Positions 16,165-25,144 of a stretch of 64,000 nucleotides of DNA are shown piece after piece. The notes under the pieces were generated by a model. The model did not search any database. It was not told where the DNA came from and saw nothing but the letters and a program-made list of their open reading frames with translations. The stretch spans positions 173,846 to 237,845 of the forward strand of contig NZ_AUBB01000024.1 in NCBI RefSeq assembly GCF_000429025.1. Direction: 5' to 3'. Within the stretch, counting starts at the first letter, position 1, and each line of letters begins with the position of its first letter. The translations under genes and the position numbers were made by a program. This DNA is from Actinospineispora spinosispora DSM 44797 (GTDB taxonomy: Bacteria > Actinomycetota > Actinomycetes > Mycobacteriales > Pseudonocardiaceae).

Positions 16165-16167
16165 GAG

Positions 16168-17433
16168 CTACTTGTTCTGGGCGGCGGCCGGCGCGGCGGA
16201 CGGGTTCGGCGTGGCGACCGGCGCGGGCGGCTTGTTGTGCAGCGCCGAGCCGGCCACGTAGTCGTCCCAGCTGAACAACCAGTCGGAGATGTCACCGTCG
16301 GCCGGGGTCAGCGGACGGCTGGTGTTGACCACGTTCACCGGGTCGCCGATCTGCACCCAGTCGTAGAAGAACTTGCCGTTCGCGGGCGACAGGTTGACGC
16401 AGCCGTGCGACACGTTCGCCCGGCCCTGCTGACGCACCGTCGCTCCGTTGACGTGTACGAACTCGCCGTTGCTCGAGATGCGGACGGCGAGCGGCAGCAC
16501 CTCGTCGTAGAAGCCGTCCTCACCTTCCTGCGGGCCGCCCCAGCTGTCCGAGCGCATCCGCTTCGTCGGGTGCTTCTCGTAGGCGACGTGCATGCCCCAC
16601 TGGCTGGGGTACTTCGCCTGCCCGAGCGACGCGGGGAACGTCTTGATCGGCTTGTCGTTCTCGAACAGCGTCACGGTGTGGGTGCCGGCGTCCGCCGTCA
16701 CGTAGTGGTGGGCGCCGATGGTGAACGACGAGGTGTGATCGCCCGCGCCGAACGTCCCGTTGCCCGCGTTGACCCCGCGCAGCGACGAGTTGACCTTGAC
16801 GGTCGTGCCGGGCTTCCAGAAGTCCTTCGGACGCCAGTGCACCCGCTGGCTGCTCATCCAGTGGAAGGACCCCTCGGTGGCGATGCTCGGCGAGACGCTG
16901 AGCGCGCGTTCCACCGCCGCCTTGTCGGTCACCGGCCGGTTGAAGTAGATCGAGATCGGCATCGCGATGCCGACGGTCTGCCCGTTGCTCGGGCGGACCG
17001 CGGTGACGGCGAGCGTCCGCGCCGGTGCCACGGTGGTGAACGTGCTGTTCAGCGGCTGACCAGGGGTGCCGTCCGTGCCGGCACCGGTGGCCGCGACGGT
17101 GTAGTTGCTCTTGAACGCCAGCGGCGCCGAGGTCCAGCGGGTCTTGTCCGGGCTGAGCGTTCCGGATACCGGTTTGCCGTCCGGACCGGTCAGCGTCACG
17201 GTGTTCAGCGTGCCGTCGGTGGCGGTGACGACCAGCGGATCGACGATGCCGACCTGCTGCGCGCCGGGCGGCACCGAGGACGCGAGCCGGACCGGTGCAA
17301 CGGCGGGTGTCACGACGTCGGCCAGCGGCGCCGAGGGGCCGGAGGACTGGACGGACACGGTCACCAGACCGGCGGAGAGCGTCAGCGCCACCGCGGCGGC
17401 CAACATGCCGCGCATGGTTCGTGTGTTGCGCAC
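16168..17433 (-). CDS. L,D-transpeptidase with Ig-like domains
   Basis: The 421-residue product begins at GTG 17433, preceded by AAAGGGGGAG. It has a signal sequence ([17 protein letters not shown]), two Ig-like beta domains (about 55-160 and 160-260), a YkuD catalytic domain and a Pro/Ala-rich tail. The catalytic motif [11 protein letters not shown] places the nucleophile at Cys345, with an upstream His in [11 protein letters not shown]. Such enzymes form 3-3 cross-links in actinomycete peptidoglycan and are beta-lactam tolerant except to carbapenems. Its promoter region faces mprA and contains CTCAGG repeats, suggesting control by envelope stress. Confidence 0.92.
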   Translation of the reverse strand: MRNTRTMRGMLAAAVALTLSAGLVTVSVQSSGPSAPLADVVTPAVAPVRLASSVPPGAQQVGIVDPLVVTATDGTLNTVTLTGPDGKPVSGTLSPDKTRWTSAPLAFKSNYTVAATGAGTDGTPGQPLNSTFTTVAPARTLAVTAVRPSNGQTVGIAMPISIYFNRPVTDKAAVERALSVSPSIATEGSFHWMSSQRVHWRPKDFWKPGTTVKVNSSLRGVNAGNGTFGAGDHTSSFTIGAHHYVTADAGTHTVTLFENDKPIKTFPASLGQAKYPSQWGMHVAYEKHPTKRMRSDSWGGPQEGEDGFYDEVLPLAVRISSNGEFVHVNGATVRQQGRANVSHGCVNLSPANGKFFYDWVQIGDPVNVVNTSRPLTPADGDISDWLFSWDDYVAGSALHNKPPAPVATPNPSAAPAAAQNK

Positions 17434-17478
17434 CCGGGCTCCCCCTTTCACCTGGCCCGACCCCCACCGGGACTGATC

Positions 17479-17594
17479 CTCAGGTCGTTCCATCACTCCT
17501 GAGGGTTACTCAGAATAATCGGAAGCCCGCTGATCGGCATGACCCGAGGGGTATGTCGCACCGGATGAGGTGGTCCGCTCAGGTGAATCTCAGG
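17479..17594. promoter_or_regulatory. CTCAGG repeats in the L,D-transpeptidase/mprA divergent region
   Basis: CTCAGG occurs at 17479-17484, inverted at 17498-17503 (CCTGAG), as a partial CTCAG at 17509-17513, and as a direct pair at 17578-17583 and 17589-17594 with an 11-bp period, 21 bases before mprA. Helical phasing of the pair fits an OmpR-family dimer. This is a candidate MprA autoregulatory site, and the left copies would cover the L,D-transpeptidase promoter. Confidence 0.45.
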
Positions 17595-17615
17595 CGTTCG
17601 GTTCACACTGGCCGC

Positions 17616-18305
17616 ATGCGAATTCTGGTGGTCGACGACGACCGGGCGGTTCGGGAGTCGTTGCGGCGATCGCTGTCGTTCAACGGCTATCAGGTCGACC
17701 TGGCGACCGACGGGCAGGCGGCGCTCACCGCGGTCGGCATGGCCCGGCCGGACGCGATGGTGCTGGACGTCATGATGCCCCGCCTCGACGGGCTGGAGGT
17801 GTGCCGCCGGCTGCGCGGCACCGGCGACGACCTGCCGATCCTGGTGCTGACCGCGCGGGACGCGGTGTCCGACCGCGTCGCCGGTCTGGACGCGGGCGCC
17901 GATGACTACCTGCCCAAGCCGTTCGCGCTCGAAGAGCTGCTCGCCCGGCTGCGCGCGCTGCTGCGCCGCCGCACCGGCACCGACGTCGACGCCGAGCTGG
18001 ACCCGCTGACCTTCGGCGACCTGTCGCTCAACCCGGAGACCCGCGAGGTCAGCAGGGGTGACCGGCCGATCAGCCTCACCCGCACCGAGTTCTCGCTGCT
18101 CGAGCTGCTGCTGGCCAACCCGAGGCGAGTGTTGACCCGCACCCGCATCCTGGAGGAGGTCTGGGGGTACGACTTCCCGACCACCGGCAACGCGCTCGAG
18201 GTCTACATCGGGTACCTGCGGCGCAAGACCGAGTCCGAGGACGAACCGCGGCTCATCCACACCGTGCGCGGGGTCGGCTACGTCCTGCGGGAGAGCCCCC
18301 CGTGA
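17616..18305 (+). CDS. mprA: MprA-type response regulator (envelope stress)
   Basis: The 229-residue OmpR-family regulator has the receiver motifs [16 protein letters not shown], the phospho-acceptor Asp in [16 protein letters not shown], and the Lys in [17 protein letters not shown] winged helix follows ([43 protein letters not shown]). The wording is nearly that of Mycobacterium tuberculosis MprA, which responds to envelope damage and controls sigma factors and pepD. It is followed after ten bases by its kinase gene, and then by a PepD-type protease, the same order as in mycobacteria. Confidence 0.93.
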   Translation: MRILVVDDDRAVRESLRRSLSFNGYQVDLATDGQAALTAVGMARPDAMVLDVMMPRLDGLEVCRRLRGTGDDLPILVLTARDAVSDRVAGLDAGADDYLPKPFALEELLARLRALLRRRTGTDVDAELDPLTFGDLSLNPETREVSRGDRPISLTRTEFSLLELLLANPRRVLTRTRILEEVWGYDFPTTGNALEVYIGYLRRKTESEDEPRLIHTVRGVGYVLRESPP

Positions 18306-18315
18306 TGAGGCCGGC

Positions 18316-19770
18316 GTGTTGAGAAGGGCCACGTCAGGCGTACATGAGGGCTGGCAGCGGCTCGTCGCGGCCATGCGGGAGCGCTCGGCGGAACAGGGCG
18401 GTGCCGCGTGGCGGGGCGCGACCGACCAGGTGTCGCTGCGCATGCGGGTCGCGTTGCTCGCAGCGATCATGGTCGGTCTGGCCTCGGCGGGTGTGTCGGC
18501 CGCCGCGTACTTCGTCGTGCGGGGCTCGCTGTACTCGGACCTGGACGACCAGCTCGTGGTGCGCGCCAACACGGTCGTGTCCAGCGGCATCCTGAACAAC
18601 CAGAACGCGCTGCCGGTCGCCGCGCTGTACGGCTCGGACATCCGGGTCGGTCTGATCAACTCGCAGGGTCACGGGGTCGCGGCGCTGGGGTCGCCCCCGC
18701 CGCCGATCGGGGACGCGGAACGGGACGTGGCGGGCGGTGAGCTGGCCAGCTCGCTGCGCACCGTGCACGACCTGCGGGTCCTCGCGGTGCCGGCCGGACC
18801 GCGGGGTCTCGCGCTGATCCTGGCCCAGCCGATGGACCCGATGCGGCACACACTCGCCGGACTGGGCGTGGTCCTCGCCCTGGTCGGTGGGGCGGGTGTG
18901 GTGCTGGCCGGGCTCGCCGGAGCCGCCGTGGCCGGCGCGGGTCTGCGCCCGGTCCAGCGGCTGACCGCCGCCACCGAGCGGGTGGCGTCGACCGGTGACC
19001 TGCGCCCGATCCGGGTCACCGGCAGCGACGAGCTGGCCAGGCTCACGCACAGCTTCAACGTGATGCTCGGTGCCGTCGCCGCCGCGCAGGAACAACAGCG
19101 CAGGCTCGTCGCGGACGCCGGACACGAGCTGCGTACCCCGCTGACCTCGCTGCGCACCAACATGGAGCTGCTGATCGCGGCCAGCGCACCCGGCGCGCAC
19201 CTGCTGCCCGAGTCCGACCGGCTGGAGATCTTCGACGACGTCCGGGGACAGATCGAGGAGCTGACCACGCTGGTCGGCGACCTGGTGGAACTGGCACGCG
19301 ACGACGCCCCGCAGGCCGTGCACGAGTCGGTCGAGCTGGTCGAGGTGATCGAACGGTCCCTGCAGCGCGTCCGACGTCGAGCCGGTGAGGTCACCTTCGA
19401 GCCGCAGCTGGTGCCCTGGACGCTGCTCGGTGACGCGACCGCGCTGGAGCGGGCCGTGCTGAACCTGCTGGACAACGCCGCGAAATGGAGCCCGCCGGAC
19501 GGCGTCGTCCAGGTCGGGCTGCACCAGGTCGGTGACAACACGGTGATGCTGGAGGTCGCCGACTCCGGCCCCGGCATCGCCGACGCCGACCTGCCCAGGG
19601 TCTTCGATCGGTTCTACCGGGCGACCGAGGACCGGGGACGCCCCGGCAGCGGGCTGGGCCTGGCGATCGTCAAGCAGGTCGCCGAACGCCACGGCGGCAC
19701 GGTCCGCGCTGGTCGAAGCGTGGCGGGCGGCGCGCTGCTGGCCGTCACACTGCCCGGTTCAGCCGGGTGA
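18316..19770 (+). CDS. mprB: MprB-type sensor histidine kinase
   Basis: The 484-residue kinase starts at GTG 18316. It has a membrane helix at about 44-66, an extracytoplasmic sensor loop of about 110 residues, a second helix at about 178-202, and HAMP. The phospho-acceptor box is DAGHELRTPLTSLRTNMELL. ATP-binding boxes follow (NLLDNAAKWSPPDG, VADSGPGI, GSGLGLAIVKQVAERHGG). In mycobacteria MprB senses misfolded secreted protein with help from chaperones and signals to MprA. Gene order and spacing support the same pairing here. Confidence 0.93.
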   Translation: MLRRATSGVHEGWQRLVAAMRERSAEQGGAAWRGATDQVSLRMRVALLAAIMVGLASAGVSAAAYFVVRGSLYSDLDDQLVVRANTVVSSGILNNQNALPVAALYGSDIRVGLINSQGHGVAALGSPPPPIGDAERDVAGGELASSLRTVHDLRVLAVPAGPRGLALILAQPMDPMRHTLAGLGVVLALVGGAGVVLAGLAGAAVAGAGLRPVQRLTAATERVASTGDLRPIRVTGSDELARLTHSFNVMLGAVAAAQEQQRRLVADAGHELRTPLTSLRTNMELLIAASAPGAHLLPESDRLEIFDDVRGQIEELTTLVGDLVELARDDAPQAVHESVELVEVIERSLQRVRRRAGEVTFEPQLVPWTLLGDATALERAVLNLLDNAAKWSPPDGVVQVGLHQVGDNTVMLEVADSGPGIADADLPRVFDRFYRATEDRGRPGSGLGLAIVKQVAERHGGTVRAGRSVAGGALLAVTLPGSAG

Positions 19771-19888
19771 GTTGTGCGGGTCGGCGTTCGCACGGGGCCT
19801 CGGGGGGATAGGGACATGCCCTACTCTCGGGGGCCGAGGCCCGCGCGCTTCTGTTTCTTCTACCGCTTTTGTGAACGACGGTGAGGGT

Positions 19889-21733
19889 ATGGCCTACGAC
19901 GAGACGCCAGGGCGGCGCGACGACGCCGCCGAGCAACTCGAGCAGAAGGCGGGGGTCCCAGCCGAGGATCAGCGGGCTTCCGCCGAGCGAGAGCAGTTCG
20001 AGCGGCAGTTCGCCGAGAAGGCCGCGCAGACCGAGACGTCCGACAAGACGGCCGAGGTGACGCCCGCCGAGGACAAGCCGTCCGATGCGGCGCCGGAGGC
20101 CGACGAGAAGCAGGCCTCCGCCGAGACGACCGCGCCGGTCGCGAGCGAACAAACCGCCGGCTCTGAGGAGAAGGCCGCCGGAGAGTCACCGGAGCCGACC
20201 GAGGGACCCACCGAGCCGAATCCGCCGACCGAGCCGATCTCGACGAAGCGCCCGGACGCTCCCGGCGACGGGTCCTCACCGTGGGCCCGCCCGGACGGCC
20301 AGGCCTCACCGACCGCCCCGGTCCCGACGATCCCGCAACAGGCCGTGCCGACCGGTGCGTTCGCCGGGCAGCAGCCTGCCGCCTACCCCGGGACGCAGCC
20401 GTACCCGGGTGGTGCCCCGTATCCGGGGGTCCCGGCCTACCCGGGCGCCCCGGCCCAGCAGGGCGCCCCGGCGCCGGGCGCTCCTGGCCAGGCGCCGGGC
20501 CAGCAGCCCTCCTCGGCACCGTCCACCGGTAGCTCCACCCGGCGGAAGCTGCTGGTGGGAGGTGTGGTGCTCGCGTTGGTCGCCGCGCTGATCGGCGGCT
20601 GGCTCGGCGGCATCGTCGGCTACCGCTACGCGGCCTCGGGCGGGCACCTCAGCGTCCTGGACGGCCCGTCGCCGGACGCCGACGCGGGCGCGGCGCCGGA
20701 AGGTGTCGTTGAGGAGGTCGCGCAGGGCACGCTTCCGACCGTGGTCCAGATCAGAGTGACCGCCGGGCAGCAGTCCGGTGCCGGCTCTGGCATGGTGATC
20801 AGCCCCGACGGGCTGATCCTGACGAACAACCACGTCGTGTCGATGGCCGCGGCGGGCGGTGACCTCAAGGTCCTGTTCCAGGACGGCAGGGTCGTGCCCG
20901 GCAAGATCGTCGGACGGGACAAGACGTCGGACATCGCCGTGGTGCAGGCACAGAACGTGTCCGGCCTGAAGCCGATCACCCTGGGCAACTCCGACTCGGT
21001 GCAGATCGGCCAGACCGTGATGGCAATCGGCTCTCCATTGGGCCTGGGTGGCACGGTCACCACCGGAATCGTCAGCGCACTGAACCGTGCGGTCTCGGTC
21101 GGTTCCGACGGCGACGACCCGGCACCGCCGGACCTGCCGAGACGACCGCTGCCCCGGCCGAACGGGGGACTGCCCCCGCTGCCCGGACCGGCCCCGGAGA
21201 ACCCCGACTCGCTGAAGCTCCCGATCTCCAACGACGAGGTTCTCAACGCCATCCAGACCGACGCGGCGATCAACCCAGGCAACTCGGGCGGCCCGCTGGT
21301 CGACCTGGAGGGCAACGTGGTCGGGATCAACACCGCGATCGCCAGCGTGGCGGGAGACGGCGGCCAGGGCGGCTCGGTCGGCCTCGGCTTCTCCATCCCG
21401 ATCAACCAGGCCAAGCGGATCGCCGCCGAGCTGCAGCACACCGGCCACGCCATGACCGCCTCGCTGGGCGCGAGCGTGCAGACCGCCGGCCGGCTGGCGC
21501 CCCTCGCCGAGCAACCCGGCGCGCTGGTGGTCGGTGTCGAGCCGAACAGCCCCGCCGCGGCCGCCGGTCTGAAGCCGCAGGACCGCATCGTGAAAATCGA
21601 CAAGCGGCCGATCCCCGGCGGCAGCGAGCTCGTCGCCGCGATCCGCAGCCACGCGCCCGGTGACACCGTGGAACTGGTGTTGAGCGATGGACGCACGTTG
21701 CGTGCGGTGCTGGCGGGAAAGCCTGACAACTGA
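19889..21733 (+). CDS. pepD: HtrA/DegP-type serine protease with PDZ domain (PepD-like)
   Basis: I chose ATG 19889 (GGTGAGGG upstream) over in-frame GTG 19871. The 614-residue protein has a long acidic then Pro/Gly/Ala-rich cytoplasmic region (about 1-215), a membrane helix (about 222-246) and an extracytoplasmic protease domain. The triad is His315 (TNNHVV), Asp348 (KTSDIAVV) and Ser466 (PGNSGGPL). A PDZ domain follows (about 510-610, AAGLKPQDRIVKID). A proline-rich insert of about 40 residues lies between the protease strands before the Ser loop. It degrades or refolds envelope proteins. The gene follows mprAB as in mycobacteria, where MprA activates it. Confidence 0.92.
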   Translation: MAYDETPGRRDDAAEQLEQKAGVPAEDQRASAEREQFERQFAEKAAQTETSDKTAEVTPAEDKPSDAAPEADEKQASAETTAPVASEQTAGSEEKAAGESPEPTEGPTEPNPPTEPISTKRPDAPGDGSSPWARPDGQASPTAPVPTIPQQAVPTGAFAGQQPAAYPGTQPYPGGAPYPGVPAYPGAPAQQGAPAPGAPGQAPGQQPSSAPSTGSSTRRKLLVGGVVLALVAALIGGWLGGIVGYRYAASGGHLSVLDGPSPDADAGAAPEGVVEEVAQGTLPTVVQIRVTAGQQSGAGSGMVISPDGLILTNNHVVSMAAAGGDLKVLFQDGRVVPGKIVGRDKTSDIAVVQAQNVSGLKPITLGNSDSVQIGQTVMAIGSPLGLGGTVTTGIVSALNRAVSVGSDGDDPAPPDLPRRPLPRPNGGLPPLPGPAPENPDSLKLPISNDEVLNAIQTDAAINPGNSGGPLVDLEGNVVGINTAIASVAGDGGQGGSVGLGFSIPINQAKRIAAELQHTGHAMTASLGASVQTAGRLAPLAEQPGALVVGVEPNSPAAAAGLKPQDRIVKIDKRPIPGGSELVAAIRSHAPGDTVELVLSDGRTLRAVLAGKPDN

Positions 21734-21872
21734 GTGAACGGTAGCCAGCAAGCGGCGGAAGGGTCACCGTTCGAAAACAGCCTCATTTTTAAGGGGTCGA
21801 ATCCGCCAAATGCGGGTACCGTAGTAGGTATCCAGCCAGTCCTGGTCCGCAGTGCCGGATCGGGCTTTAGCC

Positions 21873-21913
21873 GCCGCACCGGCGTAGGTCCCCCCTCCCA
21901 ACGCCGGTGCGGC
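21873..21913 (+). terminator. Strong hairpin after pepD
   Basis: GCCGCACCGGCGT (21873-21885) and its exact inverse ACGCCGGTGCGGC (21901-21913) form a 13-bp stem with a 15-nt C-rich loop. It lies 140 bases after the pepD stop. There is no long T-run, as is common for terminators in high-GC actinomycetes. Confidence 0.6.
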
Positions 21914-21927
21914 TCCTAATTTCCCCC

Positions 21928-22282
21928 TCGTGAGTGATGAGGCTGCCTACCGCGAAGCGGCGCCGAAGGCGTAGCCGGGGTGGGCACTCACGACAGCTTT
22001 TCCGTCGTGAGGGTCCAGTCCGGCTATAGGCGGCCTCAGCACTCACGAGAACCCCGAGGCTGTGCACTCTCTGCACGCGGTCGGGACCACGGCCTCGTAC
22101 CCGGCTTAGCCCGTACCCGGCTTCAAGGCATCTCGGCTTCGCCGTCGACTCGTGAGTGGCAAGGGCGCCTATAGGCGCCCGGAGCACTCACGACGGAAAA
22201 GCTGTCGTGAGTGCTCCGAGCGCCTACGCCTTCGGCGCCCCTCCGGGGTAGACACCCTTGCCACTCACGAGGGCCACTCACG
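21928..22282. repeat. Cluster of CACTCACGA/TCGTGAGTG palindromic repeats
   Basis: Within 355 bp the 9-mer CACTCACGA or its complement occurs at 21928, 21985, 22040, 22150, 22185, 22205 and 22262, with shortened copies at 22005 (TCGTGAG) and 22275. Two of them form an exact 14-bp stem (22181-22194 with 22204-22217) around a 9-nt loop whose sequence recurs inverted at 21994-22003. A further perfect palindrome, GGGCGCCTATAGGCGCCC, lies at 22163-22180. No gene is present between 21734 and 22277. The cluster resembles REP/MITE-like arrays and may serve as a convergent terminator zone or a recombination substrate. Confidence 0.75.
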
Positions 22283-22919
22283 CGGTGGGGGTCAGTTCGG
22301 CGTAGGGGCGTCTGCCGGCTCGGCTTCGTCGCACGGACAAGCCGGCCGACGCGGCGACCGCCGGTAGCGCGTCCAACCCCACCTGCGCCCAGGGGAACCA
22401 GCCGCTGTCCGACCCGTCCGAAGCAACCAGCCGGGCGGGTCCACGCCACAGGCCGGACCGCCGGGTCAGCTCCACCAGAACCGACCCGCGCCGGGACAAC
22501 AGACCCCGCACCCGGTGAAGCAGAGCGACAGGATCACCCCCGATGCCGATGTTGCCGTCGGCGAGCAGCGCGTGATGCCAGCGCCCCTCCCCGGGCAGTG
22601 GCTCGAACACGTCCCGGCGTAGTGCGACAGCACCTCGTGCGCGGCACAACCGGATCGCCACGTCCGAGCTGTCCACCCCCAGCGCCGGGACGCCACGCTC
22701 GGCCAACGCGGCGACCAGCCGGCCGGGCCCGCATCCCAGGTCGACGGTCGGGCCCTGGCACGCGCGCAACAGCCACCGGTCCGAACGGTTGGCGTCGGCC
22801 CGCCACCGCCGAACCGGCAGCGCGATCGGCGGCGCGCCGGACCGGTCCAGCCGGCAGAACTGCCCGGCGAGGCCCGCGTCGAATGCGCGGGGCAGCCGGG
22901 GACCCGCGTCGATGCTCAC
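22278..22919 (-). CDS. Class I SAM-dependent methyltransferase
   Basis: The 213-residue protein starts at GTG 22919, overlapping the upstream DUF2064 stop by four bases. The SAM-binding motif is TVDLGCGPGRLVAAL (about residue 55), followed by the acidic strand GVDSSDVAI and a DGNIGIGGDPVALLHRV post-motif. The C-terminus is basic. It is the last gene of a three-gene operon with two glycosyltransferase-fold proteins, suggesting methylation of a sugar or polyprenyl product. The substrate is unknown. Confidence 0.82.
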   Translation of the reverse strand: MSIDAGPRLPRAFDAGLAGQFCRLDRSGAPPIALPVRRWRADANRSDRWLLRACQGPTVDLGCGPGRLVAALAERGVPALGVDSSDVAIRLCRARGAVALRRDVFEPLPGEGRWHHALLADGNIGIGGDPVALLHRVRGLLSRRGSVLVELTRRSGLWRGPARLVASDGSDSGWFPWAQVGLDALPAVAASAGLSVRRSRAGRRPYAELTPTA

Positions 22920-23617
22920 GAGCGCGAGGCGTGCAGACGGGCCGCACCCAGCACCGACGCGACCTCGGCGGCGAAACGCCGGCCCGCCGAACCGGACCCC
23001 GCGACGGCCAGCGCGTCCTCGGCGGTGTCGACGTCCCTCAGCTCGGGCAGCAACGCGACGGTCAACCCGGCCGCGCGCAACGCGTGCAGCGTCCGGTCCC
23101 CGGTGTCGTCGCGGGAGGTCGGGACCGACGCGACCAGAGCAGCGGCCCTCGGATCCCGCAGCCCGAGCGCCCACCAACCGCCGTCGAGCGCGGGCCCGAG
23201 TACCGCGTCGAAGCGTCCCCCGAGCACGCGCAGCGCCTCGGTCAGCACACCGGAACCCGCCTGTGGGGTGTCCATGCCGATCTGCAGCACGGCGGAACCC
23301 GGCGCGCGATCGGCGACCTCGGCGTGAGCAGCGGCGATCCGCTCACCCAGCGTCCCGCCGCGCTGCTCGAAGCGGACCACCCCGGCCAGCGACGCGACGA
23401 CCTCGTCGTGCCGCTGTGCGTCCGCCAGCTCCCCACTCCAGGCGACCATCGGTGTGGCGCCGGGTACGGCGGACACGGCGTCCACCGTGTCCAGCAACGA
23501 CGCGGCCGCGATCCGGGCCGCACCGACCGGCGAGGCGGGTGGGCAGAGCCGGGTCTTCGCGCGGCCGGCGACCGGCGACTTGGCGAGTACCAGCAGCACC
23601 GGGTCGGGGGCGGTCAT
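22916..23617 (-). CDS. TIGR04282/DUF2064 family GT-A-fold glycosyltransferase-like protein
   Basis: The 233-residue protein starts at ATG 23617, overlapping the GT2 stop (ATGA). Typical features are the nucleotide-binding LVLAKSPVAGRAKTRLCPP start and the GGTLGERIAAAHAEV loop. QIGMDTPQ with an acidic pair and LGPALDGGWWALGLRDP complete the signature. The family resembles nucleotidyl- and glycosyltransferases, but its reaction is not established to my knowledge. Coupling to a dolichyl-phosphate-mannose-synthase-like GT2 and a methyltransferase suggests a shared glycan or glycolipid pathway. Confidence 0.85.
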   Translation of the reverse strand: MTAPDPVLLVLAKSPVAGRAKTRLCPPASPVGAARIAAASLLDTVDAVSAVPGATPMVAWSGELADAQRHDEVVASLAGVVRFEQRGGTLGERIAAAHAEVADRAPGSAVLQIGMDTPQAGSGVLTEALRVLGGRFDAVLGPALDGGWWALGLRDPRAAALVASVPTSRDDTGDRTLHALRAAGLTVALLPELRDVDTAEDALAVAGSGSAGRRFAAEVASVLGAARLHASRS

Positions 23618-24273
23618 CGGATGGTCGCCAGCACGGACGTCATGTTCGCGGCCGCCTGCACCGTGCCGCGCAGCGAACCGGACACCTTCGAACGACCCCC
23701 GGTCCGAGGCCGGTAGGGCACCTCGAGCTCGTGCAGCCGCCAGCCAGCGGCGGCGGCCCGCAGGAGCAGCTCGAGCGGATAGCCGGACGCGCGGTCGCGC
23801 ACGTCCAGCGCAAGCAGGTCCGCTCGACGGGCGGCCCGCACCGGGGCGATGTCGTGCACCGGAACGCCGCGGTGGCGCAGCAGCGCCGCGATCGCCACGT
23901 TGCCGGCGCGCGCATGCCACGGCCAGGCTCCCGCCCCGGTCGGCATCCGCCGGCCGACCGCCATCTCGGCCCCACCCTCGGCGACCCGCGCGACCATGAC
24001 CGGGAGCACCTCGGGCGGCAGCGAACCGTCCGCGTCGAGCACGCACACGTATGTCGCGGTGGCCGCCTCGAGCCCGGCATGGACGGCGGACCCGTAGCCC
24101 TTGCGGGGCTCGTGCACGACCATGGCACCCGCGTCGGCGGCGACGCGCGCGGTGTCGTCGGTGCTGCCGTTGTCCACCACGATCGCCCGGTAACCGGCGG
24201 GCAACCGGCGCAGTACCCCGGGCAGCGCCTCCCGCTCGTTGAGACAGGGCAGCACGACATCGGCTGTGATCAT
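23614..24273 (-). CDS. Family 2 glycosyltransferase (polyprenyl-phosphate sugar synthase-like)
   Basis: The 219-residue protein has the GT-A signature: VVLPCLNEREALPGVL, IVVDNGSTDDT, and the metal-binding DxD in VCVLDADGSLPPEVL. HDIAPVRAARRADLLAL, ASGYPLELLLRAAAAGW and the terminal PRTGGRSKVSGSLRGTV match dolichyl-phosphate-mannose synthase-like enzymes without membrane tails. It probably transfers a sugar from a nucleotide donor to polyprenyl phosphate at the inner membrane face. It is the first gene of the operon, divergent from the response regulator at 24400. Confidence 0.88.
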   Translation of the reverse strand: MITADVVLPCLNEREALPGVLRRLPAGYRAIVVDNGSTDDTARVAADAGAMVVHEPRKGYGSAVHAGLEAATATYVCVLDADGSLPPEVLPVMVARVAEGGAEMAVGRRMPTGAGAWPWHARAGNVAIAALLRHRGVPVHDIAPVRAARRADLLALDVRDRASGYPLELLLRAAAAGWRLHELEVPYRPRTGGRSKVSGSLRGTVQAAANMTSVLATIR

Positions 24274-24399
24274 GGGTCCGACAGTAGGAACACCGGAGGT
24301 CCGAGAGGGTACTTCCGCTGCTTACGGAGTGATGACGGTGAGACCCGTGTGGTGCAGCACGACCCTCGACGTGGTGGGCCGCACCGTAGGTTCTGACCT

Positions 24400-25128
24400 A
24401 TGACTGGTGCGGCCGGACACGTTCTGGTGATCGACGACGACCCGACGGTGCGCGACGTGGTGAGCCGCTATCTGACGAAGGCCGGCTACCAGGTGTCGCT
24501 CGCCGCCGACGGGGAACACGGCCTCGCGCTGGCGGGTGACCCGACCACGACGCGGCACCCGGACCTGGTGGTGCTCGACCTCATGCTGCCCGGCCGGTCA
24601 GGGCTCGACGTGTGCCGTGAGCTGCGCAGACGCGACAGCGGTGCCTACCTGCCGATCATCATGCTGACCGCGCTCGGCGAGGAGGAGGACCGGGTCGTCG
24701 GCCTCGAGCTGGGTGCCGACGACTACGTGACGAAACCGTTCAGTCCCCGTGAGCTGGTGCTGCGGGTCGGTTCGGTGCTGCGCCGTTCGAAGGACGTCGC
24801 GCAGCCGTCGGCGATCCCGCCGGCCTCGGACGGGGATCTCACCGTCGACGCGTCCGCCCGGCGCGCCGTACTGGCCGGGGAGGAGCTCGCACTGACCGTC
24901 CGGGAGTTCGACCTGCTCGCGTTCCTGATCAGACACCCCGGTCAGGCCTACACCCGCGCCGAGCTGCTGGAGAAGGTGTGGGGGTGGAGCTTCGGCGACC
25001 AGTCCACGGTCACCGTGCACGTGCGGAGACTGCGCGAGAAGGTCGAGCCCGATCCGACGCGGCCCCGGCGGATCAGCACCGTGTGGGGCGTCGGCTACCG
25101 CTACGACCCCGTCACCGACCAGGCCTGA
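24400..25128 (+). CDS. OmpR-family response regulator
   Basis: The 242-residue protein has a receiver domain (VLVIDDDPTVRDVVSRYL, phospho-acceptor Asp in VVLDLMLPGRSGLDVC, Lys in DDYVTKPFSPRELVLR) and a C-terminal winged helix (TVREFDLLAFLIRHPG, STVTVHVRRLREKVE). It precedes its kinase by 16 bases. The pair is divergent from the glycosyltransferase operon and upstream of the molybdopterin oxidoreductase, so either could be its regulon. In the receiver it is clearly distinct from MprA. Confidence 0.9.
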   Translation: MTGAAGHVLVIDDDPTVRDVVSRYLTKAGYQVSLAADGEHGLALAGDPTTTRHPDLVVLDLMLPGRSGLDVCRELRRRDSGAYLPIIMLTALGEEEDRVVGLELGADDYVTKPFSPRELVLRVGSVLRRSKDVAQPSAIPPASDGDLTVDASARRAVLAGEELALTVREFDLLAFLIRHPGQAYTRAELLEKVWGWSFGDQSTVTVHVRRLREKVEPDPTRPRRISTVWGVGYRYDPVTDQA

Positions 25129-25144
25129 GTAGAGGAGACGCTCG

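Noticed and set aside
21928..22282. CRISPR array
   Set aside because: Repeats are only 9 bp, occur in both orientations and have irregular spacing. No cas genes are present.
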